Assembly: GCF_049257235.1 (NCBI RefSeq)
Contig: NZ_JBMMUF010000006.1
Span: 62,001-126,000, forward strand
Reading direction: 5' to 3'
Length of the DNA: 64,000 bases
Source: Pseudoalteromonas sp049257235
GTDB lineage: Bacteria; Pseudomonadota; Gammaproteobacteria; Enterobacterales; Alteromonadaceae
Position 1 is the first letter of the stretch, and each line of letters opens with the position of its first letter. The notes beneath the pieces were generated by a model. It worked only from the letters and a program-made list of their open reading frames with translations. It was not told where the DNA came from and ran no database searches. Shown here one piece after another: positions 1-8,510 of the stretch. The translations under genes and the position numbers were made by a program.

Positions 1-400
1 ATGCCGTTAAATCGTGTCGCAGCATAAGCGGAGCGTTTAACAAAAACCTGAGTTCGTAAGCATTGGCGAATTACGGGTTCGCGGAGTTTCCAAAGAGGGG
101 CGACGAGTGACCGACGATTGATAATCATCACGAACAGGAATCAGGATTCAACGACAAATTAGTGATAGCCAATGCAAGGCTAAAGCCTCGCCCACAGCCA
201 CAAATTCCGACCCACCTCAAGAACACCGATGTATCAGGCCAATTCCCCGTGCATTTGCGCTGAGCATGTTGGTGCTGATAGCACAACGAGGCATGGATGC
301 CGAGTTAAGCGAATCGAGACAGGATGTCGAGTTTCGCTGGGTGCGTTAGCAGCGCCAGCACGCGCAGGCAATAGCAAATGCTTCGGGGTACGGGGGGATT

Positions 401-432
401 CCAAAGGGGGAATCGTGTTATTCTCCCTTTGG
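401..432. repeat. Imperfect hairpin in intergenic repeat DNA
   Basis: CCAAAGGGGGAA (401-412) pairs with TTCTCCCTTTGG (421-432) with a single G-T wobble and an 8-nt loop. It is embedded in the repeat-rich spacer and has no T-run that would make it a terminator. A structural repeat unit is inferred; copy number in the genome is unknown. Confidence 0.45.
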
Positions 433-550
433 TTGCCGTCGCCAACGCGACAAGATCGCACTACAGAGAGCTGTGGATAGTTTTAACGGGAAAGGTGAGT
501 ATAGGCTTCTTGAGGGGCTGAAAGGACGATATAAGAAGATACAGGGATTG

Positions 551-598
551 TCAGGCTGAAGCCTGACCTACAACCGACCTACAATTCACGGCCGTGAA
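551..598 (-). repeat. REP-like element: GTAG plus hairpins
   Basis: On the minus strand GTAGGTCGG is followed by GTAGGTCAGG and the hairpin TCAGGCTTCAGCCTGA (551-566), with the perfect palindrome TTCACGGCCGTGAA at 585-598. A GTAG tetranucleotide directly 5' of a small hairpin is the hallmark of REP elements mobilised by RAYT transposases. No RAYT gene lies in this window, so assignment rests on the motif alone. Confidence 0.4.
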
Positions 599-622
599 GG
601 TGGCCGACTTTGCTGCTGGCAT

Positions 623-653
623 AAAAAAAGGTCGCCTAAGCGACCTCTTTTTT
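623..653 (-). terminator. Rho-independent terminator of the tRNA-tuf operon
   Basis: On the minus strand AAAAAGAGGTCGC, loop TTAG, GCGACC, then a run of seven T. It lies 23 bp after the tuf stop codon and closes the tRNA-tuf transcription unit. Confidence 0.85.
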
Positions 654-675
654 AGCGTCTTAGCTATATCGTTGA

Positions 676-1860
676 TTACTCAACGATAGAAGCTACAACA
701 CCAGCACCAACTGTACGGCCACCTTCACGGATTGCGAAACGTAGACCTTCGTCCATCGCGATTGGGCAGATTAGCTCTACTACCATCTTGATGTTGTCAC
801 CAGGCATTACCATTTCTACGCCGTCTGGTAATTGGATATCACCAGTTACGTCAGTTGTACGGAAGTAGAACTGTGGACGGTAACCTTTGAAGAATGGAGT
901 GTGACGACCACCTTCATCTTTTGATAGTACGTATACTTCTGCTTCGAACTTCGTGTGAGGAGTGATTGAACCAGGCTTCGCTAGTACTTGACCACGCTCA
1001 ACTTCGTCACGCTTAGTACCACGTAGAAGGGCACCGATGTTCTCACCCGCACGACCTTCGTCTAGAAGCTTACGGAACATCTCAACACCTGTACAAGTTG
1101 TCTTCGTTGTATCTTTGATACCTACGATTTCAACTTCGTCGTTCACGTTGATGATACCAGCTTCAACACGACCAGTTACAACAGTACCACGACCTTGGAT
1201 TGAGAATACGTCTTCAATAGGCATGATGAATGGCTTATCGATGTCACGCTCTGGCTCTGGGATGTATGTGTCTAGCGCGTCTGCTAGCTCAACAATCTTG
1301 TCTTCCCACTCTTTCTCGCCTTCTAGCGCTTTAAGAGCTGAACCTTGGATTAGTGGTAGGTCATCACCTGGGAAGTCGTACTCAGAAAGAAGTTCACGAA
1401 CTTCCATCTCTACTAGCTCTAGTAGCTCTTCGTCGTCAACCATGTCACATTTGTTCATGAATACGATGATGTAAGGTACACCAACCTGACGAGAAAGAAG
1501 GATGTGCTCACGAGTCTGTGGCATAGGACCGTCAGTCGCAGCAACTACTAGGATAGCGCCGTCCATTTGAGCAGCACCAGTGATCATGTTTTTAACGTAG
1601 TCAGCGTGTCCAGGACAGTCAACGTGCGCGTAGTGGCGAGTTGGAGTGTCATACTCAACGTGTGAAGTTGAGATTGTGATACCACGCTCACGCTCTTCTG
1701 GAGCGTTATCGATTGATGCGAAGTCTTTCGCTGTACCACCGTATACTTTTGCAAGTACGTTAGTGATTGCTGCAGTTAGAGTTGTTTTACCGTGGTCAAC
1801 GTGGCCGATTGTACCAACGTTTACGTGCGGTTTTACGCGTTCAAACTTTTCTTTTGCCAT
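676..1860 (-). CDS. tuf: Elongation factor Tu
   Basis: GTPase that delivers aminoacyl-tRNA to the ribosome; 394 residues, the usual EF-Tu length. The protein opens with MAKEKFERVKPHVNVGTIGH and shows the P-loop GHVDHGKT, the switch II DCPGHADY and the NKCDMVDD guanine-specificity motif, followed by the two beta-barrel domains. A longer frame reaches 1902, but the ATG at 1860 is chosen because it gives the canonical N-terminus and follows an AGG-containing ribosome binding site. It is last in an operon behind four tRNA genes (Thr, Tyr, Gly, Thr), the tufB arrangement of gammaproteobacteria; a second tuf copy elsewhere is likely but not visible. Confidence 0.98.
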   Translation of the reverse strand: MAKEKFERVKPHVNVGTIGHVDHGKTTLTAAITNVLAKVYGGTAKDFASIDNAPEERERGITISTSHVEYDTPTRHYAHVDCPGHADYVKNMITGAAQMDGAILVVAATDGPMPQTREHILLSRQVGVPYIIVFMNKCDMVDDEELLELVEMEVRELLSEYDFPGDDLPLIQGSALKALEGEKEWEDKIVELADALDTYIPEPERDIDKPFIMPIEDVFSIQGRGTVVTGRVEAGIINVNDEVEIVGIKDTTKTTCTGVEMFRKLLDEGRAGENIGALLRGTKRDEVERGQVLAKPGSITPHTKFEAEVYVLSKDEGGRHTPFFKGYRPQFYFRTTDVTGDIQLPDGVEMVMPGDNIKMVVELICPIAMDEGLRFAIREGGRTVGAGVVASIVE

Positions 1861-1992
1861 GACGGAACCTATCAGTTTTTGTGTATCTAGATTACATATC
1901 AAACGATCGACAAAAATTGACGATCAATTCAATTCTTCATTATTGAATATTTTTTAGACAAATCAAAGGAAGTATTTTATGAGAATCAGGAC

Positions 1993-2068
1993 TGGTGCTG
2001 ATAGGCAGATTTGAACTGCCGACCTCACCCTTACCAAGGGTGCGCTCTACCGACTGAGCTATATCAGC
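1993..2068 (-). tRNA. thrT: tRNA-Thr (GGT)
   Basis: 76 nt including encoded CCA. Acceptor stem GCTGATA/TATCAGC, discriminator A, and anticodon loop TTGGTAA on a CACCC/GGGTG stem. It is the last tRNA before tuf. Confidence 0.97.
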
Positions 2069-2080
2069 ACACCAGAAAAC

Positions 2081-2155
<75 letters not shown>

Positions 2156-2201
2156 TTTATAGGAACCTGTTCTTAACTACCTCTAACCGTCAAGAATAAA
2201 G

Positions 2202-2286
2202 TGGTGGAGGGAGCTGGATTCGAACCAGCGAAGGCAATGCCGTCAGATTTACAGTCTGATCCCTTTGGCCGCTCGGGAACCCCTCC
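2202..2286 (-). tRNA. tyrU: tRNA-Tyr (GTA)
   Basis: 85 nt including encoded CCA, with the long variable arm of bacterial tRNA-Tyr. Acceptor stem GGAGGGG; anticodon GTA on the CAGACT-GTA-AATCTG arm. Confidence 0.97.
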
Positions 2287-2326
2287 ACGCAAAATTCTTT
2301 CTAAAGCTTTCCAAGGGTAAGGAAAA

Positions 2327-2402
<76 letters not shown>

Positions 2403-2414
2403 ACTGCTTTAGTA

Positions 2415-2452
2415 CGGGGCGAGATTCTAAGGCATGGTATTGAGTGATGCAA
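2415..2452 (-). promoter_or_regulatory. Stable-RNA type sigma-70 promoter of tRNA-tuf operon
   Basis: Reading the minus strand: -35 TTGCAT (2452-2447), a 17-bp spacer, -10 TAGAAT (2429-2424), then the GC-rich discriminator CTCGCCCCG. A GC-rich discriminator is the known signature of stringently controlled stable-RNA promoters, so growth-rate/ppGpp control is inferred. Confidence 0.75.
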
Positions 2453-2527
2453 CAATAAAATCAAAAAAAGTTCAGGTTTCATGCGCAAACGTTCAATATT
2501 CGCGCAAAACCATAGTTTTTTGGCGCT

Positions 2528-3223
2528 TTAGCGGCCTTCTCGCCAGCGCAGCAACCCCTCTAGCACCAAATGGGGTCGGTATGTGCTGTGGGGCAAATGC
2601 ATATGCAATGATAGCCCATCACCACCGGTGATCAATAACATAGGTGCTTGTTCTTTGCAGGTGTGCTGCACTACATATTCAATGGCTCCTAGCGCAGCAA
2701 TAAAGGCGCCATTTTTTACTGCTTCAGGTGTTGATTCACCAGGCAATGGTTGAGCATGAAGCCCTTCTACGCTAAATACGTTTTGGGCACGATTAACAAT
2801 ACTTTGCTCACTGAGCTTTAAGCCACTGAGAATATAGCCGCCAAGATGTTGGTGTTTATCATTAATGACATCAATGGTCAGTGCCGTACCGGCATCTACA
2901 ACTACCGTATACCCGCTTGGGTTTTCACCATAACCTGCGATAACAGCCAACCAGCGATCAATGCCCAAGGTTTTATAGTTATCGTAAGCACAATGCAGTT
3001 GCTGCCACAGCGCGCTGGTTGACGCGCGATGCACTGTTTTACCATTGGCAGCGGCAATTGCCAGCAATTGCGTTAGCGCACTTGAGTCGGCAACTGCCGA
3101 TACTAAAACTTCTTCCACGTGCGCCCAGGGTACTTCTTGTAAGCTCACAGCACCGAGCGTGTCATCGTCGTGCGCCAACATCATTTTTACTGCGGTGTTA
3201 CCCGCGTCAACCAGCAATTTCAT
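2528..3223 (-). CDS. coaX: Type III pantothenate kinase
   Basis: Phosphorylates pantothenate in the first step of coenzyme A synthesis. The 231-residue protein carries the family's DAGNT phosphate motif at residues 6-10, the GIDRW segment and a second DAGTALTID motif, an ASKHA-fold (acetate and sugar kinase/Hsp70/actin) layout. CoaX proteins are typically about 240-260 residues, so it is slightly short. Its ATG overlaps the birA stop by four bases (ATGA), implying translational coupling in a murB-birA-coaX operon. CoaX is not homologous to CoaA, so this organism probably relies on the type III enzyme. Confidence 0.93.
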   Translation of the reverse strand: MKLLVDAGNTAVKMMLAHDDDTLGAVSLQEVPWAHVEEVLVSAVADSSALTQLLAIAAANGKTVHRASTSALWQQLHCAYDNYKTLGIDRWLAVIAGYGENPSGYTVVVDAGTALTIDVINDKHQHLGGYILSGLKLSEQSIVNRAQNVFSVEGLHAQPLPGESTPEAVKNGAFIAALGAIEYVVQHTCKEQAPMLLITGGDGLSLHMHLPHSTYRPHLVLEGLLRWREGR

Positions 3224-4206
3224 GACTTTACTCGCAAACTAATTTCGCCACCAAAATAACGCTTACTTTGACCATCGATGCGCAACACAATCGCTCCTTG
3301 CTCATCAATTCCCTCACAAATTCCGCGCCACTTACTGGTTCCAGAGCTCAATTCAACACATTCTCCAGCAAAGGCATGCACCGCATTCCATTGTTTATAC
3401 ACTGCTTGCAGTCCATGCTGCTGGTATTGCCCAAGGCGCTTTTGCAAGAAACAGGTAAGCACTGCCACCAACTGATTCTTGTTTACATCTTGAGCGAGCT
3501 CATTTAGGTCGCACCATGGCTGATCAATATGCTCAGCAGCGGCTTCGGGCATGGCCACATTTAAGCCTATACCAATGACCAAATGACAGGGGCCTTCTGC
3601 CGTGCCATCAAGCTCAACGAGGACTCCGGCTAGTTTTCTGCCATTAATCAAAACATCGTTAGGCCATTTCAACTGTACATCTAAGTCATACAGCGCTTTG
3701 AGCGCGTCATACACAGCTAAACCAACCGCAATAGACAACCCCATTGTGGCATGAATACCATCATCTAACCGCCAGTAATAGCTGTAATAAAGATTGGCCG
3801 CAAAAGGAGACTGCCAAGTGCGTCCGCGCCTACCTTTACCCTGCTTTTGCATTTCTGCCACCAATACAGAGTTATTACTTATATTGCCACTTTGCAGGCG
3901 GCGCATGAGCTCGGTGTTGGTAGAATCAATAATTGGCTGCACTTCAAACGTACAGCCACTACCATCAAGTTGTGCGTAAGTGCTCTCAATATCCTGCTGA
4001 TTAAGCAAACTCAGGGGCTGACTCAAGCAATAGCCTTTGCCGTTAACCTTATAAATGTCCAATCCCATCTCTTGCAAAGTGATTATGTGTTTACTAACCG
4101 CGGCTCTGCTTATTCCTAGCTGCTCACCTATCACTTGGCCAGAAATAAATCCGCCTTGGCTTAGGGCATGCAATATAGCTAGTTTATTCCCATCAGGCGC
4201 CTTCAT
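3220..4206 (-). CDS. birA: Biotin-protein ligase / biotin operon repressor
   Basis: Attaches biotin to the acetyl-CoA carboxylase carrier and represses biotin genes. The N-terminus is a winged helix (ISGQVIGEQLGISRAAVSKH), followed by the ligase domain with the biotinyl-AMP loop GKGRRGR (residues 123-129) and KWPND. I start it at the ATG at 4206 (328 residues), preceded by GGGAG at good spacing and matching the E. coli BirA N-terminus. A GTG at 4239 would add 11 residues with no clear ribosome binding site. It overlaps the end of murB by 14 bp and coaX by 4 bp. Confidence 0.95.
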   Translation of the reverse strand: MKAPDGNKLAILHALSQGGFISGQVIGEQLGISRAAVSKHIITLQEMGLDIYKVNGKGYCLSQPLSLLNQQDIESTYAQLDGSGCTFEVQPIIDSTNTELMRRLQSGNISNNSVLVAEMQKQGKGRRGRTWQSPFAANLYYSYYWRLDDGIHATMGLSIAVGLAVYDALKALYDLDVQLKWPNDVLINGRKLAGVLVELDGTAEGPCHLVIGIGLNVAMPEAAAEHIDQPWCDLNELAQDVNKNQLVAVLTCFLQKRLGQYQQHGLQAVYKQWNAVHAFAGECVELSSGTSKWRGICEGIDEQGAIVLRIDGQSKRYFGGEISLRVKS

Positions 4207-5257
4207 GAGCTGCTCCCACGTGATACTCTCCGTTTGCACCCATCAGTCGCACTTCATGTTCTAGCGCTACACCAAACTTGGTCAACACACAGCGCTGCAC
4301 ATGTTCAATCATTGCTAGAAGCTGTGTAGGAGTCCCTTTGCCTCTATTTACCAATACCAGTGCTTGCTTGTCGTGTACGGCAATATCGCCTATCGCGTGG
4401 CCTTTAAGTCCGGCCTGCTCAATTAACCATCCAGCAGCGACTTTTTTATGGCGCTGATCAACGTCATAACAAGGGATATTTGGGTGCAATGTTTGCAAGC
4501 GCTTAACAGTATTAACGGACAAAATGGGGTTTTTAAAAAAACTACCGCAGTTAGCGAGCTCTTTGGGGTCTGGTAATTTAGATTGGCGCACCGCAACCAC
4601 CGCCTCAAACACCTGTTGTGGCGTTGGCTCATGCAATTGCTGCAACGGCCCATAGCTAAGATTTGGTTGCCAGCTTTTGCTCACGCGCAACCCAACGCGC
4701 GTAATGATAAATTGTCCTTTCAAACGATGCTTAAACACCGAGTCGCGATAACCAAACTCACATTGTGAAGCGCTGAGCTTTTGCGTTTTACCAGTGGCAA
4801 TATTGTAGCCTTCAACATAGTCAACAAACTGGGCTAATTCCACACCATAAGCACCAATATTCTGAACAGGTGCAGCCCCCACATTACCAGGGATCAGCGC
4901 TAAGTTTTCAAGACCGGGCATATTCAACGACAACGTGTGTTGTACCAACTCGTGCCAGTTTTCTCCCGCTTCACAGTGCAATAGCCAATCGTTGTTAAGC
5001 TCTTCGATACGCATGCCTTTATTGGCAATGACCAATACAACGCCGCGATACGAGTCTGTGAATATGGTATTGCTGCCTTCACCTAACACGCAAAATGGCT
5101 GACTAAAATCAACATCTTTAAGCTGCTGAGCGTCATGGATTATCGTCATTCGGTCGCAATGAGTATCCAAAGCGAAGGTATGATGGCTTTGTAGTGCAGG
5201 CAATGTAGTATTCTCAATAAGGTTTTCTTCAATTTCTGGTAGACAAGTGTAACTCAT
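4193..5257 (-). CDS. murB: UDP-N-acetylenolpyruvoylglucosamine reductase
   Basis: FAD/NADPH reductase making UDP-N-acetylmuramate for peptidoglycan. The 354-residue type I MurB shows the FAD-binding GEGSNTIF segment (59-66), IPGNVGAAPVQNIGAYG, Tyr170-Arg171, the catalytic Ser239 in CGSFFKNP and the C-terminal EHEVRLMG glutamate. The N-terminus is about 20 residues longer than E. coli MurB and its ribosome binding site is weak, so a later start is possible. It heads murB-birA-coaX; murB-birA linkage is widespread in gammaproteobacteria. Confidence 0.95.
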   Translation of the reverse strand: MSYTCLPEIEENLIENTTLPALQSHHTFALDTHCDRMTIIHDAQQLKDVDFSQPFCVLGEGSNTIFTDSYRGVVLVIANKGMRIEELNNDWLLHCEAGENWHELVQHTLSLNMPGLENLALIPGNVGAAPVQNIGAYGVELAQFVDYVEGYNIATGKTQKLSASQCEFGYRDSVFKHRLKGQFIITRVGLRVSKSWQPNLSYGPLQQLHEPTPQQVFEAVVAVRQSKLPDPKELANCGSFFKNPILSVNTVKRLQTLHPNIPCYDVDQRHKKVAAGWLIEQAGLKGHAIGDIAVHDKQALVLVNRGKGTPTQLLAMIEHVQRCVLTKFGVALEHEVRLMGANGEYHVGAAHEGA

Positions 5258-5364
5258 GCGCCGCTACTGACCTAGCCTCTAGCTGACGATATTCCTTTGA
5301 GTATCAGTTACCAACAAGATCTGTTATAAATGCTGGTCTTTTATTTTCCCGTTCTGAGGATGCT

Positions 5365-7203
5365 ATGAAGTTAAAACCAGTTGCACTCGCACTTGCACTT
5401 TGCGGTATGAGCCTACACGCTGCGGCCGCCAACGATGAGCACACCTACGCCAACCTTGATGATGTCGTATCTACTCATCTTTACCTAGACCTTGATGTTG
5501 ATTTCGCACACAAGCAGTTACACGGTTTTGTAGAGCATAGTCTTGATTGGCAAAATGCCAGTGCTCGCACACTTGTGCTAGATACACGCGACCTAGAAAT
5601 TGACCGCGTTGTATACCAAGGTAAGAACGGCAAGTGGCATGAAGCAAAATTTGATTTAGCTCCTCGCGACGACGTTAAAGGCGCCAAACTGACGATTAAA
5701 TTCAATCAACAAGCGCCTAAAGTCCGTATTTACTACAACAGCCTACCTCAAGCGTCTGGTCTACAGTGGTTAACCCCAGAACAAACCGCAAGCAAGACGC
5801 AGCCGTTCATGTACAGCCAGTCGCAAGCGATTCATGCGCGCAGCTGGATCCCTGTACAAGATACGCCTGCCATGCGTGTGACCTATCAAGCGCGTATTGA
5901 GACTCCTGATAATGTCCGCGCGGTAATGAGTGCTGATAACACGGGTGCATTTGTAAAAGATGGCGACTATTTCTTCGACATGCCACAAGCCATTCCTCCT
6001 TACCTTATCGCGATTGGCGCAGGTAACTTGGAATACAAGGAAATGTCGCATCAAACAGCTATTTTTGCAGAGCCTCAAATCCTCGATGCTTCAGTGGCGG
6101 AGTTTAACGACACCCAAGCGATGATCGACAAAACTAATGCGATGTACGGTGAATATGCATGGGGTCGTTATGACCTGCTAATGTTGCCTCCTAGCTTCCC
6201 ATTTGGTGGCATGGAAAACCCTCGCTTGTCATTTATTACACCTACTGTAGTCGCCGGTGATAAGAGCTTGGTTAACCTGATTGCCCACGAACTCGCACAC
6301 TCTTGGTCAGGCAACCTTGTCACCAATGCCACGTGGGAAGATTTGTGGTTAAACGAAGGTTTCACTTCATACGTTGAAAACCGCATCATGGAAGAAGTCT
6401 TTGGTCGCCAACGTGCAATCATGGAGCAATCTTTAGATGCAGCAGGTTTACGTGCACTGCTCAAAACATTACCAGCACCAGATACTCGCCTGAACCTTAA
6501 GCTTAATGGCCGCGATCCGGATGATGCATTCAGCTCAGTGCCTTATACAAAAGGTCAGCTGTTTTTGATTTATCTTGAACAGAAGTTTGGTCGTGATGTA
6601 TTTGATGAATTCGTTAAAGGCTACTTCGACGAGTATTCATTTAAGTCTCTCACTACAGCTCAATTCGTGACGTACTTAAAAGCGAACTTGATCGACAAGC
6701 ACCCAGGTGTTGTAAGCATGGACAAAGTCAATGAGTGGATTTTTGCACCAGGCTTGCCTGCCGATGCGCCAAACCCAACCTCTGACGCGTTCGAAAAAGT
6801 CGATGCGATTACTGCAAACTGGCTCAATAGCGAGATCAGTGCAGCTGATTTACCGACCGCAAATTGGACAGTGCATGAGTGGTTGCACTTTATCAACAAT
6901 CTACCGCGTGATTTGAACACCGACAAAATGGTGGAACTAGATACCCAGTTCAACCTCACCGCTTCAACCAATAAAGAAGTGGCATTCGCTTGGTTTATGC
7001 TAGCGGTCGGTAACGGCTATGAAGCGATTTACCCAGCGCTTGATAAGCACTTAACTGAAATTGGTCGTCGTAAGCTCATTGTGCCACTTTACAAAGCGCT
7101 TATCACAAATGGCAAACGTGACTGGGCTTATGAGGTTTACCAAGGTGCACGCGCCGGTTATCACCCGCTAGCCCAAGGCACAGTTGACGCATTATTTAAC
7201 TAA
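5365..7203 (+). CDS. Secreted M1-family zinc aminopeptidase
   Basis: Predicted exported metallo-aminopeptidase of the leukotriene A4 hydrolase/cold-active aminopeptidase branch of family M1; 612 residues. It has a signal peptide (about residues 1-22, ending AAAA), the substrate-binding GGMENP motif, and the zinc site HELAH (His308, Glu309, His312) with Glu331 in NEGF 18 residues on. All catalytic residues are intact. The C-terminal helical domain resembles that of LTA4 hydrolases. It is followed by a bidirectional terminator shared with the convergent DUF2057 gene. Periplasmic peptide breakdown is inferred. Confidence 0.93.
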   Translation: MKLKPVALALALCGMSLHAAAANDEHTYANLDDVVSTHLYLDLDVDFAHKQLHGFVEHSLDWQNASARTLVLDTRDLEIDRVVYQGKNGKWHEAKFDLAPRDDVKGAKLTIKFNQQAPKVRIYYNSLPQASGLQWLTPEQTASKTQPFMYSQSQAIHARSWIPVQDTPAMRVTYQARIETPDNVRAVMSADNTGAFVKDGDYFFDMPQAIPPYLIAIGAGNLEYKEMSHQTAIFAEPQILDASVAEFNDTQAMIDKTNAMYGEYAWGRYDLLMLPPSFPFGGMENPRLSFITPTVVAGDKSLVNLIAHELAHSWSGNLVTNATWEDLWLNEGFTSYVENRIMEEVFGRQRAIMEQSLDAAGLRALLKTLPAPDTRLNLKLNGRDPDDAFSSVPYTKGQLFLIYLEQKFGRDVFDEFVKGYFDEYSFKSLTTAQFVTYLKANLIDKHPGVVSMDKVNEWIFAPGLPADAPNPTSDAFEKVDAITANWLNSEISAADLPTANWTVHEWLHFINNLPRDLNTDKMVELDTQFNLTASTNKEVAFAWFMLAVGNGYEAIYPALDKHLTEIGRRKLIVPLYKALITNGKRDWAYEVYQGARAGYHPLAQGTVDALFN

Positions 7204-7221
7204 TCGTCCTGTAATTAACTA

Positions 7222-7249
7222 AAAAAGGGTGCGCTGTGCACCCTTTTTG
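7222..7249. terminator. Bidirectional rho-independent terminator
   Basis: AAAAAGGGTGC / loop GCTGT / GCACCCTTTTT between convergent genes. A-rich and T-rich flanks on both sides allow it to stop transcription from the peptidase and from the DUF2057 gene. Confidence 0.85.
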
Positions 7250-7253
7250 TTTT

Positions 7254-7844
7254 TTACTTTTGCACTTTAATCAAAAACGCCTCTCGCTCTTGTGGCGTTG
7301 CTTGTTGCCACCAAAACTCGAGCATGGCTGCTGCATTGACGCCCGAGCCCGTAGCTGAGGCCTCATTAGTAGCACCTAATTTAGCAGGTAAGGTCACAGG
7401 TGTAACCTTGGGTGCTGGCGTATATTCTGCCACCGGCTTGGCGCTGACTAACGCACTCGTTTGCGAAGCATTATCACCTTTTACTTTTACCTGCACTTGA
7501 GGTTGTTGCGCGTAGCGTTTTGCCTCTTCAATACTCTGAGCCCTGTTAAATACAATGTCATAGTCTCGGTTTGGAGCAACGTCTAACGTGACCCAAAATG
7601 GCTCTGATTCAACGACTGTGTGGTCATCAAATCCCTCGTCATACAAATCGCTGTATTTAAGTTGTAAGCGGTAACTTCCCGGCGCAAGGTCGAGTTCGTC
7701 GACGGTGTTAAAAAAAGAGTGTTCTACTTTCTTATCATTGACTTGCAAAGGGATAATTTCGGCTGGAAATGAAACTGTTTCTGCGTATACCGACGGCATA
7801 CCCAGCGCAATCAGCGCCGCTATCGAAGTGACTTTTTTCCACAT
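7254..7844 (-). CDS. DUF2057 family periplasmic protein (YccT/CsgI-like)
   Basis: 196 residues with a signal peptide ending VYA. The mature N-terminus (TVSFPAEIIPLQVNDKKV, then PGSYRLQLKYSDLYDE) is typical of DUF2057, the family of E. coli YccT/CsgI, reported to inhibit curli assembly. The C-terminal third is Ala/Pro/Thr-rich and ends in a short helix. It lies within 700 bp of a CsgD-like regulator gene; a shared link to matrix formation is only suggestive. Confidence 0.75.
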   Translation of the reverse strand: MWKKVTSIAALIALGMPSVYAETVSFPAEIIPLQVNDKKVEHSFFNTVDELDLAPGSYRLQLKYSDLYDEGFDDHTVVESEPFWVTLDVAPNRDYDIVFNRAQSIEEAKRYAQQPQVQVKVKGDNASQTSALVSAKPVAEYTPAPKVTPVTLPAKLGATNEASATGSGVNAAAMLEFWWQQATPQEREAFLIKVQK

Positions 7845-7943
7845 AAGTGTGCTTCCTTGTTAGTGAGCGTTGTGGTTCAGTTTGACACTTATACATTTCT
7901 TTGTCATTACTGGCATATATTCAGCAAATACAAGGAGCTCAGT

Positions 7944-8309
7944 GTGAGCACAGAGACTATTTTCACTAAAATTATCAATCGCGAAATTCCTGCTGACATC
8001 GTGTACGAAGATGATCAATCATTGGCATTCAAAGACATTAATCCTCAGGCACCTTTTCATGTGCTAATCATTCCCAAAACACCGATAGCAACAATTAATG
8101 ACATCACAGAAGATAACGCTGCGCTGGTTGGCCACCTCTACGTTGTGGCGGCAAAGCTGGCCAAAGAGCATAGTTTTGCTGAGGACGGATATCGCGTGGT
8201 GATGAACTGTAATAATCATGGCGGGCAAACTGTGTACCATATTCACTTACATATGCTCGCTGGCAAAGCAATGGGATGGCCTCCGTATCAAGACACCCTC
8301 AAAGGCTAA
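7944..8309 (+). CDS. hinT: HIT-family nucleotide hydrolase (HinT-like)
   Basis: Purine nucleoside phosphoramidase-like protein of 121 residues, the normal HinT length. It carries the histidine triad HIHLH (His99, His101, His103) near the C-terminus and the FKDINPQAPFHVLIIPK core. I choose the GTG at 7944 because AGGAG sits seven bases upstream and the protein then begins STETIFTKIINREIPA, as in the family; the longer frame from 7857 adds a non-conserved leader. Confidence 0.93.
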   Translation: MSTETIFTKIINREIPADIVYEDDQSLAFKDINPQAPFHVLIIPKTPIATINDITEDNAALVGHLYVVAAKLAKEHSFAEDGYRVVMNCNNHGGQTVYHIHLHMLAGKAMGWPPYQDTLKG

Positions 8310-8328
8310 GGCCTTAAGTCACAAGCAA

Positions 8329-8372
8329 AAATCCGAGTTTTATTGTTTCAAAAAGCGCATCAGCTCGGATTT
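8329..8372. other. Long inverted repeat downstream of hinT
   Basis: AAATCCGAG (8329-8337) and CTCGGATTT (8364-8372) are a perfect 9-bp inverted repeat separated by 26 bp. It may act as a weak terminator or mRNA-stabilising structure after hinT. No strong T-run follows. Confidence 0.35.
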
Positions 8373-8510
8373 ATGTAACTTTATTTTTACAATTGCACTA
8401 AAAAACCGCAATAATAGTCTTTTATCACTATTTATTATATTTTTTCTAATACAAAAGAAGTGAACACCGTGTTAGGATGTTGCAAACAAACATCAATAAC
8501 CGAGCTACAC

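Larger units (their letters stand above)
1..600. other. Gene-free, repeat-rich intergenic spacer
   Basis: No convincing gene is present. The two overlapping short frames at about 229-480 and 234-461 lie on opposite strands, have low-complexity, Arg/Cys-rich translations and no ribosome binding site, so I treat them as spurious. The stretch holds several repeat-like signals: the related words GCATGGATGCCGAG (291-304) and AGGATGTCGAG (321-331), a hairpin at 401-432 and two more at 551-598. This looks like dispersed intergenic repeat DNA downstream of tuf. The usual gammaproteobacterial neighbours of tufB (secE, nusG) are not here. Confidence 0.55.

Noticed and set aside
229..480. Overlapping short frames on both strands (229-480 plus, 234-461 minus)
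   Set aside because: No ribosome binding site, low-complexity Cys/Arg-rich translations and location in repeat DNA.
2461..2527. Possible terminator between coaX and the tRNA genes (TGCGC...GCGCA)
   Set aside because: Only a 5-bp stem with a 15-nt loop, and the T-run lies 13 bases beyond it; too weak.
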